Below are positions 1 through 11,843 of a stretch of 64,000 nt of DNA, one piece after another (position 1 is the stretch's first letter; every line of letters starts with the position of its first letter). The notes beneath the pieces were generated by a model, which saw only the letters and a list, made by a program, of their open reading frames with translations, was not told the origin of the DNA and searched no databases. The stretch covers positions 558,001 to 622,000 of the forward strand of contig JAZGUH010000366.1 of NCBI GenBank assembly GCA_037893225.1, in the 5' to 3' direction. This DNA is from Hippasteria phrygiana. Lineage: Eukaryota; Echinodermata; Asteroidea; Valvatida; Goniasteridae. Position numbers and translations under genes: made by a program.

Positions 1-20
1 CGGCTTCTTAGAGTTAACAC
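1..20 (+). repeat. Partial monomer at left edge
   Basis: The last 20 bases of a monomer 3' module, ending in ttaacac before the first phase point. The ttaacac ending marks S, V or E, so the preceding monomer, outside the window, was one of these. The array therefore continues to the left. Confidence 0.95.
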
Positions 21-252
21 TTGTGGAGAAAATTCAAACCTCGCAATGTTTATTTTCTTCCCGGCCACCATCTGTGTGCAGATTACCTTTTATTTATTGC
101 TCCATGCCTGTCAAATTCCCTTGGGTATGGACTTGCTTTACTCATTCATAATTGCATGAAATATCAACCAAATGCAGTAATTTTGACATGTATGGATAGC
201 TTAGATCTGGCGCTACATGTTGCAATTACCGGCGGCTTCTTAGAGTTAAAAC
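21..252 (+). repeat. Monomer class P-T (representative)
   Basis: Complete 232-bp monomer with the P 5' module (cttcccggccacc, gtgcagattacc, catgcctgtc, cccttgggtatgg) and the T 3' module (gcagtaatttt, gatctgg, attaccggc, ttaaaac). It is a very common class and nearly always precedes an I-type short monomer or another P monomer. It carries one BglII site (agatct) in the 3' module. Confidence 0.95.
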
Positions 253-484
253 TTGTGGAGAAAATTCAAACCTCGCAATGTTTATTTTCTTCCCGGCCAC
301 CATCTGTGTGCAGATTACCTTTTATTTATTGCTCCATGCCTGTCAAATTCCCTTGGGTATGGACTTGCTTTACTCATTCATAATTGCATGAAATATCAAC
401 CAAATGCAGTATTTTTGACATGTATGGATAGCTTAGATCTGGCGCTACATGTTGCAATCATCGGCGGCTTCCTAGAGTTAAAAC
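253..484 (+). repeat. Monomer class P-F (reference copy for offsets)
   Basis: Complete 232-bp monomer used here for offsets. It has the P 5' module and the F 3' module: gcagtattttt (A to T at offset 160), atcatc (offsets 207 and 209) and cttccta. Most other P-F copies have ccctggggtatgg and cttgttt, as at 2107 and 4194; this copy keeps cccttggg and cttgctt. Confidence 0.93.
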
Positions 485-716
485 TTGTGGAGAAAATTCA
501 AACCTCGCAATGTTTATTTTCTTTCCGGCCAACATCTGTGTACATGTTACCGTCTATTTATTGCTCCATGCATGTCAAATTCCCTGGGGTATGGACTTGT
601 TTTACTCATTCATAATTGCATGAAATATCAACCAAATGCAGTATTTTTGACATGTATGGATAGCTTAGATCTGGCGCTACATGTTGCAATCATCGGCGGC
701 TTCCTAGAGTTAAAAC
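485..716 (+). repeat. Monomer class M-F (representative)
   Basis: Complete 232-bp monomer with the M 5' module: ctttccggccaac, gtacatgttaccgtcta and catgcatgtc, then ccctggggtatgg and cttgttt. It differs from P at about 10 positions within the first 115 bases. The changes create tgtaca and atgcat palindromes and a third acatgt motif. The F module follows. Confidence 0.95.
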
Positions 717-948
717 TTGTGGAGAAAATTCAAACCTCGCAATGTTTATTTTCTTTCCGGCCAACATCTATGTACATGTTACCGTCTATTTATTGCTCCA
801 TGCATGTCAAATTCCCTGGGGTATGGACTTGTTTTACTCATTCATAATTGCATGAAATATCAACCAAATTCAGTAATTTTGACATGTATGGATAGCTTAG
901 ATCTGGCGCTACATGTTGCAATTATCGGCGGCTTCTTAGAGTTAACAC
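717..948 (+). repeat. Monomer class M*-S (representative)
   Basis: Complete 232-bp monomer identical in 5' type to M except ctatgtac for ctgtgtac, which extends the palindrome to atgtacat (8 bp). The S 3' module has ttcag, gatctgg, attatc and ttaacac. M*-S regularly follows M-F and precedes P-T, giving the recurring trio M-F, M*-S, P-T in zones 1, 2 and 4. Confidence 0.94.
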
Positions 949-1180
949 TTGTGGAGAAAATTCAAACCTCGCAATGTTTATTTTCTTCCCGGCCACCATC
1001 TGTGTGCAGATTACCTTTTATTTATTGCTCCATGCCTGTCAAATTCCCTTGGGTATGGACTTGCTTTACTCATTCATAATTGCATGAAATATCAACCAAA
1101 TGCAGTAATTTTGACATGTATGGATAGCTTAGATCTGGCGCTACATGTTGCAATTACCGGCGGCTTCTTAGAGTTAAAAC

Positions 1181-1410
1181 TTGTGGAGAAAATTCAAACC
1201 TCGCAATGTTTATTTTCTTCCCGGCCAACATCTGTGTGCATATTACCTTCTATTTATTGCTCCATGCCTGTCAAATTCCCTGGGTATGACTTGCTTTACT
1301 CATTCATAATTGCATAAAATATCAACCAAATACAGTAATTTTGACATGTATGGATAGCTTAGATATGGCGCTACATGTTGCAATTATCGGCGGCTTCTTA
1401 GAGTTAAAAC
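1181..1410 (+). repeat. 230-bp monomer class I2-D (representative)
   Basis: A 230-bp monomer. It has gtgcatattaccttc and the contracted ccctgggtatgac, two G fewer than the ccctggggtatggac of 232-bp copies, then cataaaat and atacag and the D module (gatatgg). The 21 230-bp monomers start at 1181, 7673, 9991, 16252, 20192, 22274, 25052, 26210, 27832, 30381, 32234, 35015, 38028, 41041, 48693, 51243, 56340, 58657, 59815, 62363 and 63753. Those at 7673, 9991 and 48693 carry other 3' modules. Confidence 0.95.
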
Positions 1411-3034
1411 TTGTGGAGAAAATTCAAACCTCGCAATGTTTATTTTCTTTCCGGCCAACATCTGTGTACATGTTACCGTCTATTTATTGCTCCATGCATG
1501 TCAAATTCCCTGGGGTATGGACTTGTTTTACTCATTCATAATTGCATGAAATATCAACCAAATTCAGTAATTTTGACATGTATGGATAGCTTAGATCTGG
1601 CGCTACATGTTGCAATTATCGGCGGCTTCTTAGAGTTAACACTTGTGGAGAAAATTCAAACCTCGCAATGTTTATTTTCTTTCCGGCCAACATCTGTGTA
1701 CAGATTACCTTTTATTTATTGCTCCATGCCTGTCAAATTCCCTTGGGTATGGACTTGCTTTACTCATTCATAATTGCATGAAATATCAACCAAATGCAGT
1801 AATTTTGACATGTATGGATAGCTTAGATCTGGCGCTACATGTTGCAATTACCGGCGGCTTCTTAGAGTTAAAACTTGTGGAGAAAATTCAAACCTCGCAA
1901 TGTTTATTTTCTTCCCGGCCACCATCTGTGTGCAGATTACCTTTTATTTATTGCTCCATGCCTGTCAAATTCCCTTGGGTATGGACTTGCTTTACTCATT
2001 CATAATTGCATGAAATATCAACCAAATTCAGTAATTTTGACATGTATGGATAGCTTAGATATGGCGCTACATGTTGCAATTATCGGCGGCTTCTTAGAGT
2101 TAAAACTTGTGGAGAAAATTCAAACCTCGCAATGTTTATTTTCTTCCCGGCCACCATCTGTGTGCAGATTACCTTTTATTTATTGCTCCATGCCTGTCAA
2201 ATTCCCTGGGGTATGGACTTGTTTTACTCATTCATAATTGCATGAAATATCAACCAAATGCAGTATTTTTGACATGTATGGATAGCTTAGATCTGGCGCT
2301 ACATGTTGCAATCATCGGCGGCTTCCTAGAGTTAAAACTTGTGGAGAAAATTCAAACCTCGCAATGTTTATTTTCTTTCCGGCCAACATCTGTGTACATG
2401 TTACCGTCTATTTATTGCTCCATGCATGTCAAATTCCCTGGGGTATGGACTTGTTTTACTCATTCATAATTGCATGAAATATCAACCAAATGCAGTATTT
2501 TTGACATGTATGGATAGCTTAGATCTGGCGCTACATGTTGCAATCATCGGCGGCTTCCTAGAGTTAAAACTTGTGGAGAAAATTCAAACCTCGCAATGTT
2601 TATTTTCTTTCCGGCCAACATCTATGTACATGTTACCGTCTATTTATTGCTCCATGCATGTCAAATTCCCTGGGGTATGGACTTGTTTTACTCATTCATA
2701 ATTGCATGAAATATCAACCAAATTCAGTAATTTTGACATGTATGGATAGCTTAGATCTGGCGCTACATGTTGCAATTATCGGCGGCTTCTTAGAGTTAAC
2801 ACTTGTGGAGAAAATTCAAACCTCGCAATGTTTATTTTCTTCCCGGCCACCATCTGTGTGCAGATTACCTTTTATTTATTGCTCCATGCCTGTCAAATTC
2901 CCTTGGGTATGGACTTGCTTTACTCATTCATAATTGCATGAAATATCAACCAAATGCAGTAATTTTGACATGTATGGATAGCTTAGATCTGGCGCTACAT
3001 GTTGCAATTACCGGCGGCTTCTTAGAGTTAAAAC

Positions 3035-3265
3035 TTGTGGAGAAAATTCAAACCTCGCAATGTTTATTTTCTTCCCGGCCAACATCTGTGTGCATATTAC
3101 CTTCTATTTATTGCTCCATGCCTGTCAAATTCCCTGGGGTATGACTTGCTTTACTCATTCATAATTGCATAAAATATCAACCAAATACAGTAATTTTGAC
3201 ATGTATGGATAGCTTAGATATGGCGCTACATGTTGCAATTATCGGCGGCTTCTTAGAGTTAAAAC
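3035..3265 (+). repeat. 231-bp monomer class I1-D (representative)
   Basis: A 231-bp monomer with ccctggggtatgac, one G short. The 20 231-bp monomers start at 3035, 5122, 10685, 17178, 17641, 28990, 31539, 33392, 35941, 39186, 42199, 42894, 52401, 53560, 54255, 55182, 55413, 57498, 60973 and 61204. The first two share cataaaat with the 230-bp class; most later ones have catgaaat. This suggests the single-G and double-G losses are steps of one lineage. Confidence 0.95.
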
Positions 3266-3497
3266 TTGTGGAGAAAATTCAAACCTCGCAATGTTTATTT
3301 TCTTTCCGGCCAACATCTGTGTACATGTTACCGTCTATTTATTGCTCCATGCATGTCAAATTCCCTGGGGTATGGACTTGTTTTACTCATTAATAATTGC
3401 ATGAAATATCAACCAAATTCAGTAATTTTGACATGTATGGATAGCTTAGATATGGCGCTACATGTTGCAATTATCGGCGGCTTCTTAGAGTTAAAAC
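3266..3497 (+). repeat. Monomer class M(cattaat)-D (representative)
   Basis: Complete 232-bp M-type monomer with cattaat for cattcat (C to A at offset 127), ttcag and the D module. It recurs at 5585, 23892, 26672, 28294, 30843, 32696, 35477 (hybrid), 38490, 41503, 51705, 56802, 59119 and 60277. In all intact cases it is followed by the gcaatatt monomer, so the two travel as a fixed pair. Confidence 0.93.
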
Positions 3498-3729
3498 TTG
3501 TGGAGAAAATTCAAACCTCGCAATATTTATTTTCTTTCCGGCCAACATCTGTGTACATGTTACCGTCTATTTATTGCTCCATGCATGTCAAATTCCCTGG
3601 GGTATGGACTTGTTTTACTCATTCATAATTGCATGAAATATCAACCAAATGCAGTAATTTTGACATGTATGTATAGCTTAGATCTGGCGCTACATGTTGC
3701 AATCATCGGCGGCTTCTTAGAGTTAACAC
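3498..3729 (+). repeat. Monomer class M(gcaatatt)-V (representative)
   Basis: Complete 232-bp M-type monomer with gcaatatt for gcaatgtt. Here the 3' module is V, marked by atgtatagc for atggatagc, atcatc and ttaacac. The same V module appears on M monomers lacking gcaatatt at 8135, 11612, 13932, 18336, 44285, 46837 and 49387. In zones 3 and 5 the gcaatatt monomer instead carries S. Confidence 0.92.
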
Positions 3730-3961
3730 TTGTGGAGAAAATTCAAACCTCGCAATGTTTATTTTCTTTCCGGCCAACATCTGTGTACATATTACCTTTT
3801 ATTTATTGCTCCATGCCTGTCAAATTCCCTGGGGTATGGACTTGCTTTACTCATTCATAATTGCATGACATATGAACCAAATGCAGTAATTGTGACATGT
3901 ATGGATAGCTTAGATCTGGCGCTACATGTTGCAATTATCGGCGGCTTCTTAGAGTTAACAC
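3730..3961 (+). repeat. Monomer class Y-E, HOR landmark
   Basis: Complete 232-bp monomer with gtacatattacc followed by a distinctive junction gacatatgaacc (two changes against gaaatatcaacc) and gtaattgtg. This is the best landmark in the array. It starts at 3730, 6049, 8367, 11844, 14164, 18568, 31770, 33623, 36172, 39417, 44517, 47069 and 49619, and is absent between 18800 and 31769 and after 49851. Its 3' end is normally attatc with ttaacac; the copy at 31770 has atcatc with ttaaaac. Confidence 0.95.
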
Positions 3962-6048
3962 TTGTGGAGAAAATTCAAACCTCGCAATGTTTATTTTCTT
4001 CCCGGCCACCATCTGTGTGCAGATTACCTTTTATTTATTGCTCCATGCCTGTCAAATTCCCTTGGGTATGGACTTGCTTTACTCATTCATAATTGCATGA
4101 AATATCAACCAAATTCAGTAATTTTGACATGTATGGATAGCTTAGATATGGCGCTACATGTTGCAATTATCGGCGGCTTCTTAGAGTTAAAACTTGTGGA
4201 GAAAATTCAAACCTCGCAATGTTTATTTTCTTCCCGGCCACCATCTGTGTGCAGATTACCTTTTATTTATTGCTCCATGCCTGTCAAATTCCCTGGGGTA
4301 TGGACTTGTTTTACTCATTCATAATTGCATGAAATATCAACCAAATGCAGTATTTTTGACATGTATGGATAGCTTAGATCTGGCGCTACATGTTGCAATC
4401 ATCGGCGGCTTCCTAGAGTTAAAACTTGTGGAGAAAATTCAAACCTCGCAATGTTTATTTTCTTTCCGGCCAACATCTGTGTACATGTTACCGTCTATTT
4501 ATTGCTCCATGCATGTCAAATTCCCTGGGGTATGGACTTGTTTTACTCATTCATAATTGCATGAAATATCAACCAAATGCAGTATTTTTGACATGTATGG
4601 ATAGCTTAGATCTGGCGCTACATGTTGCAATCATCGGCGGCTTCCTAGAGTTAAAACTTGTGGAGAAAATTCAAACCTCGCAATGTTTATTTTCTTTCCG
4701 GCCAACATCTATGTACATGTTACCGTCTATTTATTGCTCCATGCATGTCAAATTCCCTGGGGTATGGACTTGTTTTACTCATTCATAATTGCATGAAATA
4801 TCAACCAAATTCAGTAATTTTGACATGTATGGATAGCTTAGATCTGGCGCTACATGTTGCAATTATCGGCGGCTTCTTAGAGTTAACACTTGTGGAGAAA
4901 ATTCAAACCTCGCAATGTTTATTTTCTTCCCGGCCACCATCTGTGTGCAGATTACCTTTTATTTATTGCTCCATGCCTGTCAAATTCCCTTGGGTATGGA
5001 CTTGCTTTACTCATTCATAATTGCATGAAATATCAACCAAATGCAGTAATTTTGACATGTATGGATAGCTTAGATCTGGCGCTACATGTTGCAATTACCG
5101 GCGGCTTCTTAGAGTTAAAACTTGTGGAGAAAATTCAAACCTCGCAATGTTTATTTTCTTCCCGGCCAACATCTGTGTGCATATTACCTTCTATTTATTG
5201 CTCCATGCCTGTCAAATTCCCTGGGGTATGACTTGCTTTACTCATTCATAATTGCATAAAATATCAACCAAATACAGTAATTTTGACATGTATGGATAGC
5301 TTAGATATGGCGCTACATGTTGCAATTATCGGCGGCTTCTTAGAGTTAAAACTTGTGGAGAAAATTCAAACCTCGCAATGTTTATTTTCTTTCCGGCCAA
5401 CATCTGTGTACATGTTACCGTCTATTTATTGCTCCATGCATGTCAAATTCCCTGGGGTATGGACTTGTTTTACTCATTCATAATTGCATGAAATATCAAC
5501 CAAATTCAGTAATTTTGACATGTATGGATAGCTTAGATCTGGCGCTACATGTTGCAATTATCGGCGGCTTCTTAGAGTTAACACTTGTGGAGAAAATTCA
5601 AACCTCGCAATGTTTATTTTCTTTCCGGCCAACATCTGTGTACATGTTACCGTCTATTTATTGCTCCATGCATGTCAAATTCCCTGGGGTATGGACTTGT
5701 TTTACTCATTAATAATTGCATGAAATATCAACCAAATTCAGTAATTTTGACATGTATGGATATCTTAGATATGGCGCTACATGTTGCAATTATCGGCGGC
5801 TTCTTAGAGTTAAAACTTGTGGAGAAAATTCAAACCTCGCAATATTTATTTTCTTTCCGGCCAACATCTGTGTACATGTTACCGTCTATTTATTGCTCCA
5901 TGCATGTCAAATTCCCTGGGGTATGGACTTGTTTTACTCATTCATAATTGCATGAAATATCAACCAAATGCAGTAATTTTGACATGTATGTATAGCTTAG
6001 ATCTGGCGCTACATGTTGCAATCATCGGCGGCTTCTTAGAGTTAACAC
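3730..6048 (+). repeat. Zone 1 HOR copy, 10 monomers, 2319 bp
   Basis: Y-to-Y unit. Order: Y-E, P-D, P-F, M-F, M*-S, P-T, I1-D, M-S, M(cattaat)-D, M(gcaatatt)-V. The block from P-F to I1-D also lies at 2107-3265, 2087 bp upstream. The D module of the ninth monomer has gatatc at 5763 for gatagc. Confidence 0.88.
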
Positions 6049-8366
6049 TTGTGGAGAAAATTCAAACCTCGCAATGTTTATTTTCTTTCCGGCCAACATC
6101 TGTGTACATATTACCTTTTATTTATTGCTCCATGCCTGTCAAATTCCCTGGGGTATGGACTTGCTTTACTCATTCATAATTGCATGACATATGAACCAAA
6201 TGCAGTAATTGTGACATGTATGGATAGCTTAGATCTGGCGCTACATGTTGCAATTATCGGCGGCTTCTTAGAGTTAACACTTGTGGAGAAAATTCAAACC
6301 TCGCAATGTTTATTTTCTTCCCGGCCACCATCTGTGTGCAGATTACCTTTTATTTATTGCTCCATGCCTGTCAAATTCCCTTGGGTATGGACTTGCTTTA
6401 CTCATTCATAATTGCATGAAATATCAACCAAATGCAGTAATTTTGACATGTATGGATAGCTTAGATCTGGCGCTACATGTTGCAATTACCGGCGGCTTCT
6501 TAGAGTTAAAACTTGTGGAGAAAATTCAAACCTCGCAATGTTTATTTTCTTCCCGGCCACCATCTGTGTGCAGATTACCTTTTATTTATTGCTCCATGCC
6601 TGTCAAATTCCCTTGGGTATGGACTTGCTTTACTCATTCATAATTGCATGAAATATCAACCAAATTCAGTAATTTTGACATGTATGGATAGCTTAAATAT
6701 GGCGCTACATGTTGCAATTATCGGCGGCTTCTTAGAGTTAAAACTTGTGGAGAAAATTCAAACCTCGCAATGTTTATTTTCTTCCCGGCCACCATCTGTG
6801 TGCAGATTACCTTTTATTTATTGCTCCATGCCTGTCAAATTCCCTGGGGTATGGACTTGTTTTACTCATTCATAATTGCATGAAATATCAACCAAATGCA
6901 GTATTTTTGACATGTATGGATAGCTTAGATCTGGCGCTACATGTTGCAATCATCGGCGGCTTCCTAGAGTTAAAACTTGTGGAGAAAATTCAAACCTCGC
7001 AATGTTTATTTTCTTTCCGGCCAACATCTGTGTACATGTTACCGTCTATTTATTGCTCCATGCATGTCAAATTCCCTGGGGTATGGACTTGTTTTACTCA
7101 TTCATAATTGCATGAAATATCAACCAAATGCAGTATTTTTGACATGTATGGATAGCTTAGATCTGGCGCTACATGTTGCAATCATCGGCGGCTTCCTAGA
7201 GTTAAAACTTGTGGAGAAAATTCAAACCTCGCAATGTTTATTTTCTTTCCGGCCAACATCTATGTACATGTTACCGTCTATTTATTGCTCCATGCATGTC
7301 AAATTCCCTGGGGTATGGACTTGTTTTACTCATTCATAATTGCATGAAATATCAACCAAATTCAGTAATTTTGACATGTATGGATAGCTTAGATCTGGCG
7401 CTACATGTTGCAATTATCGGCGGCTTCTTAGAGTTAACACTTGTGGAGAAAATTCAAACCTCGCAATGTTTATTTTCTTCCCGGCCACCATCTGTGTGCA
7501 GATTACCTTTTATTTATTGCTCCATGCCTGTCAAATTCCCTTGGGTATGGACTTGCTTTACTCATTCATAATTGCATGAAATATCAACCAAATGCAGTAA
7601 TGTTGACATGTATGGATAGCTTAGATCTGGCGCTACATGTTGCAATTACCGGCGGCTTCTTAGAGTTAAAACTTGTGGAGAAAATTCAAACCTCGCAATG
7701 TTTATTTTCTTCCCGGCCAACATCTGTGTGCATATTACCTTCTATTTATTGCTCCATGCCTGTCAAATTCCCTGGGTATGACTTGCTTTACTCATTCATA
7801 ATTGCATAAAATATCAACCAAATGCAGTAATTTTGACATGTATGGATAGCTTAGATCTGGCGCTACATGTTGCAATCATCGGCGGCTTCTTAGAGTTAAA
7901 ACTTGTGGAGAAAATTCAAACCTCGCAATGTTTATTTTCTTCCCGGCCACCATCTGTGTGCAGATTACCTTTTATTTATTGCTCCATGCATGTCAAATTC
8001 CCTGGGGTATGGACTTGTTTTACTCATTCATAATTGCATGAAATATCAACCAAATGCAGTATTTTTGACATGTATGGATAGCTTAGATCTGGCGCTACAT
8101 GTTGCAATCATCGGCGGCTTCCTAGAGTTAAAACTTGTGGAGAAAATTCAAACCTCGCAATGTTTATTTTCTTTCCGGCCAACATCTGTGTACATGTTAC
8201 CGTCTATTTATTGCTCCATGCATGTCAAATTCCCTGGGGTATGGACTTGCTTTACTCATTCATAATTGCATGAAATATCAACCAAATGCAGTAATTTTGA
8301 CATGTATGTATAGCTTAGATCTGGCGCTACATGTTGCAATCATCGGCGGCTTCTTAGAGTTAACAC
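6049..8366 (+). repeat. Zone 1 HOR copy, 10 monomers, 2318 bp
   Basis: Y-to-Y unit. Order: Y-E, P-T, P-D, P-F, M-F, M*-S, P-T, I2-G, P(catgcatgtc)-F, M-V. Compared with the preceding copy, a P-T is added after Y-E and the M-S/cattaat/gcaatatt run is replaced by P(catgcatgtc)-F. Private changes are gcttaaat in the D module near 6694 and gtaatgttg near 7598. Confidence 0.87.
7903..8134 (+). repeat. Monomer class P(catgcatgtc)-F
   Basis: P-type start (cttcccggccacc, gtgcagattacc) that switches to M-type catgcatgtc and ccctggggtatgg with cttgttt, then F. It looks like a P/M recombinant that has become a stable HOR member, recurring at 11380, 13700, 18104, 44053, 46605 and 49155, always before an M-V monomer. 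The copy at 34783 has the same 5' part but a T module. Confidence 0.9.
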
Positions 8367-11300
8367 TTGTGGAGAAAATTCAAACCTCGCAATGTTTATT
8401 TTCTTTCCGGCCAACATCTGTGTACATATTACCTTTTATTTATTGCTCCATGCCTGTCAAATTCCCTGGGGTATGGACTTGCTTTACTCATTCATAATTG
8501 CATGACATATGAACCAAATGCAGTAATTGTGACATGTATGGATAGCTTAGATCTGGCGCTACATGTTGCAATTATCGGCGGCTTCTTAGAGTTAACACTT
8601 GTGGAGAAAATTCAAACCTCGCAATGTTTATTTTCTTCCCGGCCACCATCTGTGTGCAGATTACCTTTTATTTATTGCTCCATGCCTGTCAAATTCCCTT
8701 GGGTATGGACTTGCTTTACTCATTCATAATTGCATGAAATATCAACCAAATGCAGTAATTTTGACATGTATGGATAGCTTAGATCTGGCGCTACATGTTG
8801 CAATTACCGGCGGCTTCTTAGAGTTAAAACTTGTTGAGAAAATTCAAACCTCGCAATGTTTATTTTCTTCCCGGCCACCATCTGTGTGCAGATTACCTTT
8901 TATTTATTGCTCCATGCCTGTCAAATTCCCTTGGGTATGGACTTGCTTTACTCATTCATAATTGCATGAAATATCAACCAAATTCAGTAATTTTGACATG
9001 TATGGATAGCTTAGATATGGCGCTACATGTTGCAATTATCGGCGGCTTCTTAGAGTTAAAACTTGTGGAGAAAATTCAAACCTCGCAATGTTTATTTTCT
9101 TCCCGGCCACCATCTGTGTGCAGATTACCTTTTATTTATTGCTCCATGCCTGTCAAATTCCCTGGGGTATGGACTTGTTTTACTCATTCATAATTGCATG
9201 AAATATCAACCAAATGCAGTATTTTTGACATGTATGGATAGCTTAGATCTGGCGCTACATGTTGCAATCATCGGCGGCTTCCTAGAGTTAAAACTTGTGG
9301 AGAAAATTCAAACCTCGCAATGTTTATTTTCTTTCCGGCCAACATCTGTGTACATGTTACCGTCTATTTATTGCTCCATGCATGTCAAATTCCCTGGGGT
9401 ATGGACTTGTTTTACTCATTCATAATTGCATGAAATATCAACCAAATGCAGTATTTTTGACATGTATGGATAGCTTAGATCTGGCGCTACATGTTGCAAT
9501 CATCGGCGGCTTCCTAGAGTTAAAACTTGTGGAGAAAATTCAAACCTCGCAATGTTTATTTTCTTTCCGGCCAACATCTATGTACATGTTACCGTCTATT
9601 TATTGCTCCATGCATGTCAAATTCCCTGGGGTATGGACTTGTTTTACTCATTCATAATTGCATGAAATATCAACCAAATTCAGTAATTTTGACATGTATG
9701 GATAGCTTAGATCTGGCGCTACATGTTGCAATTATCGGCGGCTTCTTAGAGTTAACACTTGTGGAGAAAATTCAAACCTCGCAATGTTTATTTTCTTTCC
9801 GGCCACCATCTGTGTGCAGATTACCTTTTATTTATTGCTCCATGCCTGTCAAATTCCCTTGGGTATGGACTTGCTTTACTCATTCATAATTGCATGAAAT
9901 ATCAACCAAATGCAGTAATTTTGACATGTATGGATAGCTTAGATCTGGCGCTACATGTTGCAATTACCGGCGGCTTCTTAGAGTTAAAACTTGTGGAGAA
10001 AATTCAAACCTCGCAATGTTTATTTTCTTCCCGGCCAACATCTGTGTGCATATTACCTTCTATTTATTGCTCCATGCCTGTCAAATTCCCTGGGTATGAC
10101 TTGCTTTACTCATTCATAATTGCATAAAATATCAACCAAATACAGTAATTTTGACATGTATGGATAGCTTAGATCTGGCGCTACATGTTGCAATTATCGG
10201 CGGCTTCTTAGAGTTAACACTTGTGGAGAAAATTCAAACCTCGCAATGTTTATTTTCTTTCCGGCCAACATCTGTGTACATGTTACCGTCTATTTATTGC
10301 TCCATGCATGTCAAATTCCCTGGGGTATGGACTTGTTTTACTCATTCATAATTGCATGAAATATCAACCAAATGCAGTATTTTTGACATGTATGGATAGC
10401 TTAGATCTGGCGCTACATGTTGCAATCATCGGCGGCTTCCTAGAGTTAAAACTTGTGGAGAAAATTCAAACCTCGCAATGTTTATTTTCTTTCCGGCCAA
10501 CATCTATGTACATGTTACCGTCTATTTATTGCTCCATGCATGTCAAATTCCCTGGGGTATGGACTTGTTTTACTCATTCATAATTGCATGAAATATCAAC
10601 CAAATTCAGTAATTTTGACATGTATGGATAGCTTAGATCTGGCGCTACATGTTGCAATTACCGGCGGCTTCTTAGAGTTAAAACTTGTGGAGAAAATTCA
10701 AACCTCGCAATGTTTATTTTCTTTCCGGCCAACATCTGTGTGCATATTACCTTCTATTTATTGCTCCATGCCTGTCAAATTCCCTGGGGTATGACTTGCT
10801 TTACTCATTCATAATTGCATGAAATATCAACCAAATACAGTAATTGTGACATGTATGGATAGCTTAGATATGGCGCTACATGTTGCAATTATCGGCGGCT
10901 TCTTAGAGTTAAAACTTGTGGAGAAAATTCAAACCTCGCAATGTTTATTTTCTTTCCGGCCAACATCTGTGTGCATATTACCTTCTATTTATTGCTCCAT
11001 GCCTGTCAAATTCCCTTGGGTATGGACTTGCGTTACTCATTCATAATTGCATGAAATATCAACCAAATGCAGTAATTTTGACATGTATGGATAGCTTAGA
11101 TCTGGCGCTACATGTTGCAATTACCGGCGGCTTCTTAGAGTTAAAACTTGTGGAGAAAATTCAAACCTCGCAATGTTTATTTTCTTCCCGGCCACCATCT
11201 GTGTGCAGATTACCTTTTATTTATTGCTCCATGCCTGTCAAATTCCCTGGGGTATGGACTTGCTTTACTCATTCATAATTGCATGAAATATCAACCAAAT

Positions 11301-11843
11301 GCAGTAATTTTGACATGTATGGATAGCTTAGATCTGGCGCTACATGTTGCAATCATCGGCGGCTTCTTAGAGTTAAAACTTGTGGAGAAAATTCAAACCT
11401 CGCAATGTTTATTTTCTTCCCGGCCACCATCTGTGTGCAGATTAACTTTTATTTATTGCTCCATGCATGTCAAATTCCCTGGGGTATGGACTTGTTTTAC
11501 TCATTCATAATTGCATGAAATATCAACCAAATGCAGTATTTTTGACATGTATGGATAGCTTAGATCTGGCGCTACATGTTGCAATCATCGGCGGCTTCCT
11601 AGAGTTAAAACTTGTGGAGAAAATTCAAACCTCGCAATGTTTATTTTCTTCCCGGCCAACATCTGTGTACATGTTACCGTCTATTTATTGCTCCATGCAT
11701 GTCAAATTCCCTGGGGTATGGACTTGCTTTACTCATTCATAATTGCATGAAATATCAACCAAATGCAGTAATTTTGACATGTATGTATAGCTTAGATCTG
11801 GCGCTACATGTTGCAATCATCGGCGGCTTCTTAGAGTTAACAC
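8367..11843 (+). repeat. Zone 1 expanded HOR, 15 monomers, 3477 bp
   Basis: Y-to-Y unit of 15 monomers. It begins Y-E, P-T, P(ttgttgag)-D, P-F, M-F, M*-S, P-T, I2-S and ends I1-D, I0-T, P-G, P(catgcatgtc)-F, M-V. The monomer at 8831 carries ttgttgag for ttgtggag, a change shared with 12308, 14628 and 19032, which ties these HOR copies together. Confidence 0.85.

Noticed and set aside
21..383. Open reading frame of about 120 codons recurring in nearly every monomer on the + strand, with sizes of 66-122 codons
   Set aside because: It starts at ttg inside ttgtggag, not at an ATG. Because 232 is not a multiple of 3, it crosses into a second frame of the next monomer and ends at the taa in cattcataattg. 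The frames overlap each other, vary with non-coding indels and show no domain. They are by-products of the repeat, so no CDS is annotated.
361..420. Promoter or terminator motifs (tatttatt, short dyad ttcat-aattgc-atgaa)
   Set aside because: These AT-rich words recur in every monomer, the dyad has only five base pairs, and no gene is nearby. They do not support a regulatory call.
5716..5955. Extra 79-codon frame at 5716, 45344, 47896 and 50446
   Set aside because: It appears only because gatagc became gatatc and removed a stop codon. It begins within a monomer and is a chance product of one base.
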